A DNA stretch of 5,824 nt, taken from contig JASHXJ010000444.1 in NCBI GenBank assembly GCA_030043595.1, forward strand, positions 1 to 5,824. The letters are read 5' to 3'. The stretch's first letter is position 1; each line of letters starts with the position of its first letter. Shown in pieces: positions 5,014 to 5,824 of this stretch. The translations under genes were made by a program, and so were the position numbers. The DNA comes from Trebonia sp. GTDB taxonomy: Bacteria; Actinomycetota; Actinomycetes; Streptosporangiales; Streptosporangiaceae. The notes under the pieces are model-generated. The model ran no database searches. It had not been told where the DNA came from and saw nothing but the letters and a program-made list of their open reading frames with translations.

Positions 5014-5664
5014 TGATTCCCCTGGCTCCGCCTCGGCCGCGGCCTCGGGCTCCTGCGCGGCCGCGTCCCCGGCCAGGTCCGCTTCGATGCCGAGGTGCCG
5101 CTCGATCGCGGCCAGGCGGCGGTCGATCGAGATGAGCACCTCCGTGATCGCGCCGAGCCCCTCGACCCGCACCCGCCGGCTCTGCGGCGGTGCCGGCCAG
5201 CCGGCCGTGACGGTGACAGCCGGGTCCGTTTCGGTCCCGGCGTTCTCGATCGCCACTTGCCTGAGGGTCGTGAGCGGAGCGCCGAGCCGCTCGATTATCT
5301 GGACGCCGACGCCCTCACCCTCCGCGATCAGCCCGAGTAGCAGGTGCGCGCTCCCGATGGACTGGCTGCGCAGGGACAGCGCCTCGCGCAGGGACAGCTC
5401 GAGGACCTTCTTCGTGCGCGGCGTGAACGGGATATGTCCCGCCTGGGAGTGGCTGCCCTCCCCGATGATCTGCCGCACCTGGTCCCGCGCGGCGTCGAGG
5501 GTGATGCCGAGCGATTCGAGCGTGTGCGCCGCGGTGCCGTCGGTGTCGGCGAGCAGGCCGAGCAGCAGGTGCTCGGTTCCTATGTAGTTGTGGTTGAGCA
5601 GCCTGGCTTCTTCCTGCGCAAGGACGATCGCGCGGCGGGAGCGTTCGGTGAATCGTTCGAACAT
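4996..5664 (-). CDS. Free-standing ClpC N-terminal domain protein (no ATPase)
   Basis: A 222-residue protein consisting of the ClpC N-domain and a tail, with no AAA+ module; full ClpC has over 800 residues. Two Clp_N repeats are seen: 4-66, with RRAIVLAQEEARLLNHNYIG (10-29) almost as in ClpC1, and 79-142, starting HIPFTPRTKKVLELSLREAL (77-96). The linker GEGSHSQAG (68-76) replaces the usual GQG type. Residues 168-192 look like an amphipathic helix or short coiled coil, and 193-222 is an acidic Ala/Glu/Pro tail. In full ClpC this domain receives substrates and adaptors for the ClpP protease, and in actinobacteria it is the target of cyclomarin, rufomycin, ecumicin and lassomycin. Stand-alone relatives such as mycobacterial ClpC2/ClpC3 bind such compounds away from ClpC1. 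The start matches the family exactly (MFERFT), with GAGAG 6 nt upstream overlapping the previous stop codon. A decoy or adaptor role is inferred. Confidence 0.93.
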   Translation of the reverse strand: MFERFTERSRRAIVLAQEEARLLNHNYIGTEHLLLGLLADTDGTAAHTLESLGITLDAARDQVRQIIGEGSHSQAGHIPFTPRTKKVLELSLREALSLRSQSIGSAHLLLGLIAEGEGVGVQIIERLGAPLTTLRQVAIENAGTETDPAVTVTAGWPAPPQSRRVRVEGLGAITEVLISIDRRLAAIERHLGIEADLAGDAAAQEPEAAAEAEPGESPGAAE

Positions 5665-5673
5665 GGAGTGCTC

Positions 5674-5824
5674 TCAGCGGCGTTGCGAATGGGCGATGTT
5701 GATGACTGCGATCACCACCCAGATCAGCAGCACCATGATGACCTGTGCCGCGGAGCTGCCGTAGTGGCTCACGACGACCGCCGTGGCCCCGACGCCAAGC
5801 CCCATCGACCCAAGGCCGAGGAAC
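5674..5824 (-). CDS. C-terminal end of a small membrane protein, cut by the window edge
   Basis: An open frame runs in from the right edge and ends with TGA at 5676-5674, giving at least 49 residues. It has two hydrophobic stretches: a Gly/Val-rich one (LGLGSMGLGVGATAVVV) and a stronger one (AQVIMVLLIWVVIAVINIA), joined by the short polar turn SHYGSS and ending with the basic tail HSQRR. This fits two membrane helices with a cytoplasmic C-terminus. An internal ATG at 5805 would give a complete 43-residue protein, but no ribosome site precedes it, so the start is probably beyond the window. It ends nine bases before the ClpC N-domain gene, and that gene's ribosome site overlaps its stop, so the two are probably co-transcribed. 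I do not recognise the family. Confidence 0.68.
   Translation of the reverse strand, partial: FLGLGSMGLGVGATAVVVSHYGSSAAQVIMVLLIWVVIAVINIAHSQRR

Noticed and set aside
4769..5587. 272-codon plus-strand frame opposite the ClpC N-domain gene
   Set aside because: It is Ser/Arg-rich with no recognisable domain, spans two minus-strand genes, and lies opposite a firmly recognised Clp_N protein.

Overview
The window is very GC-rich, with strong G/C preference at third codon positions. It carries actinobacterial protein families: a PadR regulator, a DrrA/DrrB-type exporter, a ClpC1-like N-domain protein and a DUF4262 protein. All of this points to a high-GC actinomycete (Streptomyces, Streptosporangiales or a relative) and its chromosome. 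I see no rRNA, tRNA, CRISPR array, insertion sequence or attachment site.

Left half, plus strand (about 100-2936): a PadR-family repressor gene is preceded by a promoter whose -10 box overlaps the first of two near-identical palindromes, which look like PadR operators. A strong hairpin lies directly after padR. It is followed by a two-gene ABC-2 exporter of the daunorubicin-resistance (DrrAB) type, whose ATPase stop and permease start overlap in TGATG. The layout suggests a regulator that represses itself and probably also the exporter, and that is relieved by a small toxic molecule.

Right half, minus strand (2955-5824, read right to left): the C-terminal end of a small hydrophobic membrane protein runs in from the window edge. 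Nine bases later comes a 222-residue protein made of a ClpC N-terminal domain with no AAA+ ATPase modules. After a hairpin and a possible promoter come an MFS_3-type efflux permease with a Pro/Ala tail and then a DUF4262 protein. The two halves converge across an 18-base gap, where a small inverted repeat contains both stop codons.

Taken together, the window holds two exporters of different classes and a free-standing ClpC N-domain. That domain keeps nearly all residues known to contact ClpC1-targeting cyclic peptides. A small chemical-defence neighbourhood is plausible, but this is inference from gene content. The best leads are the ClpC N-domain protein as a decoy or adaptor, and the tandem PadR operators.
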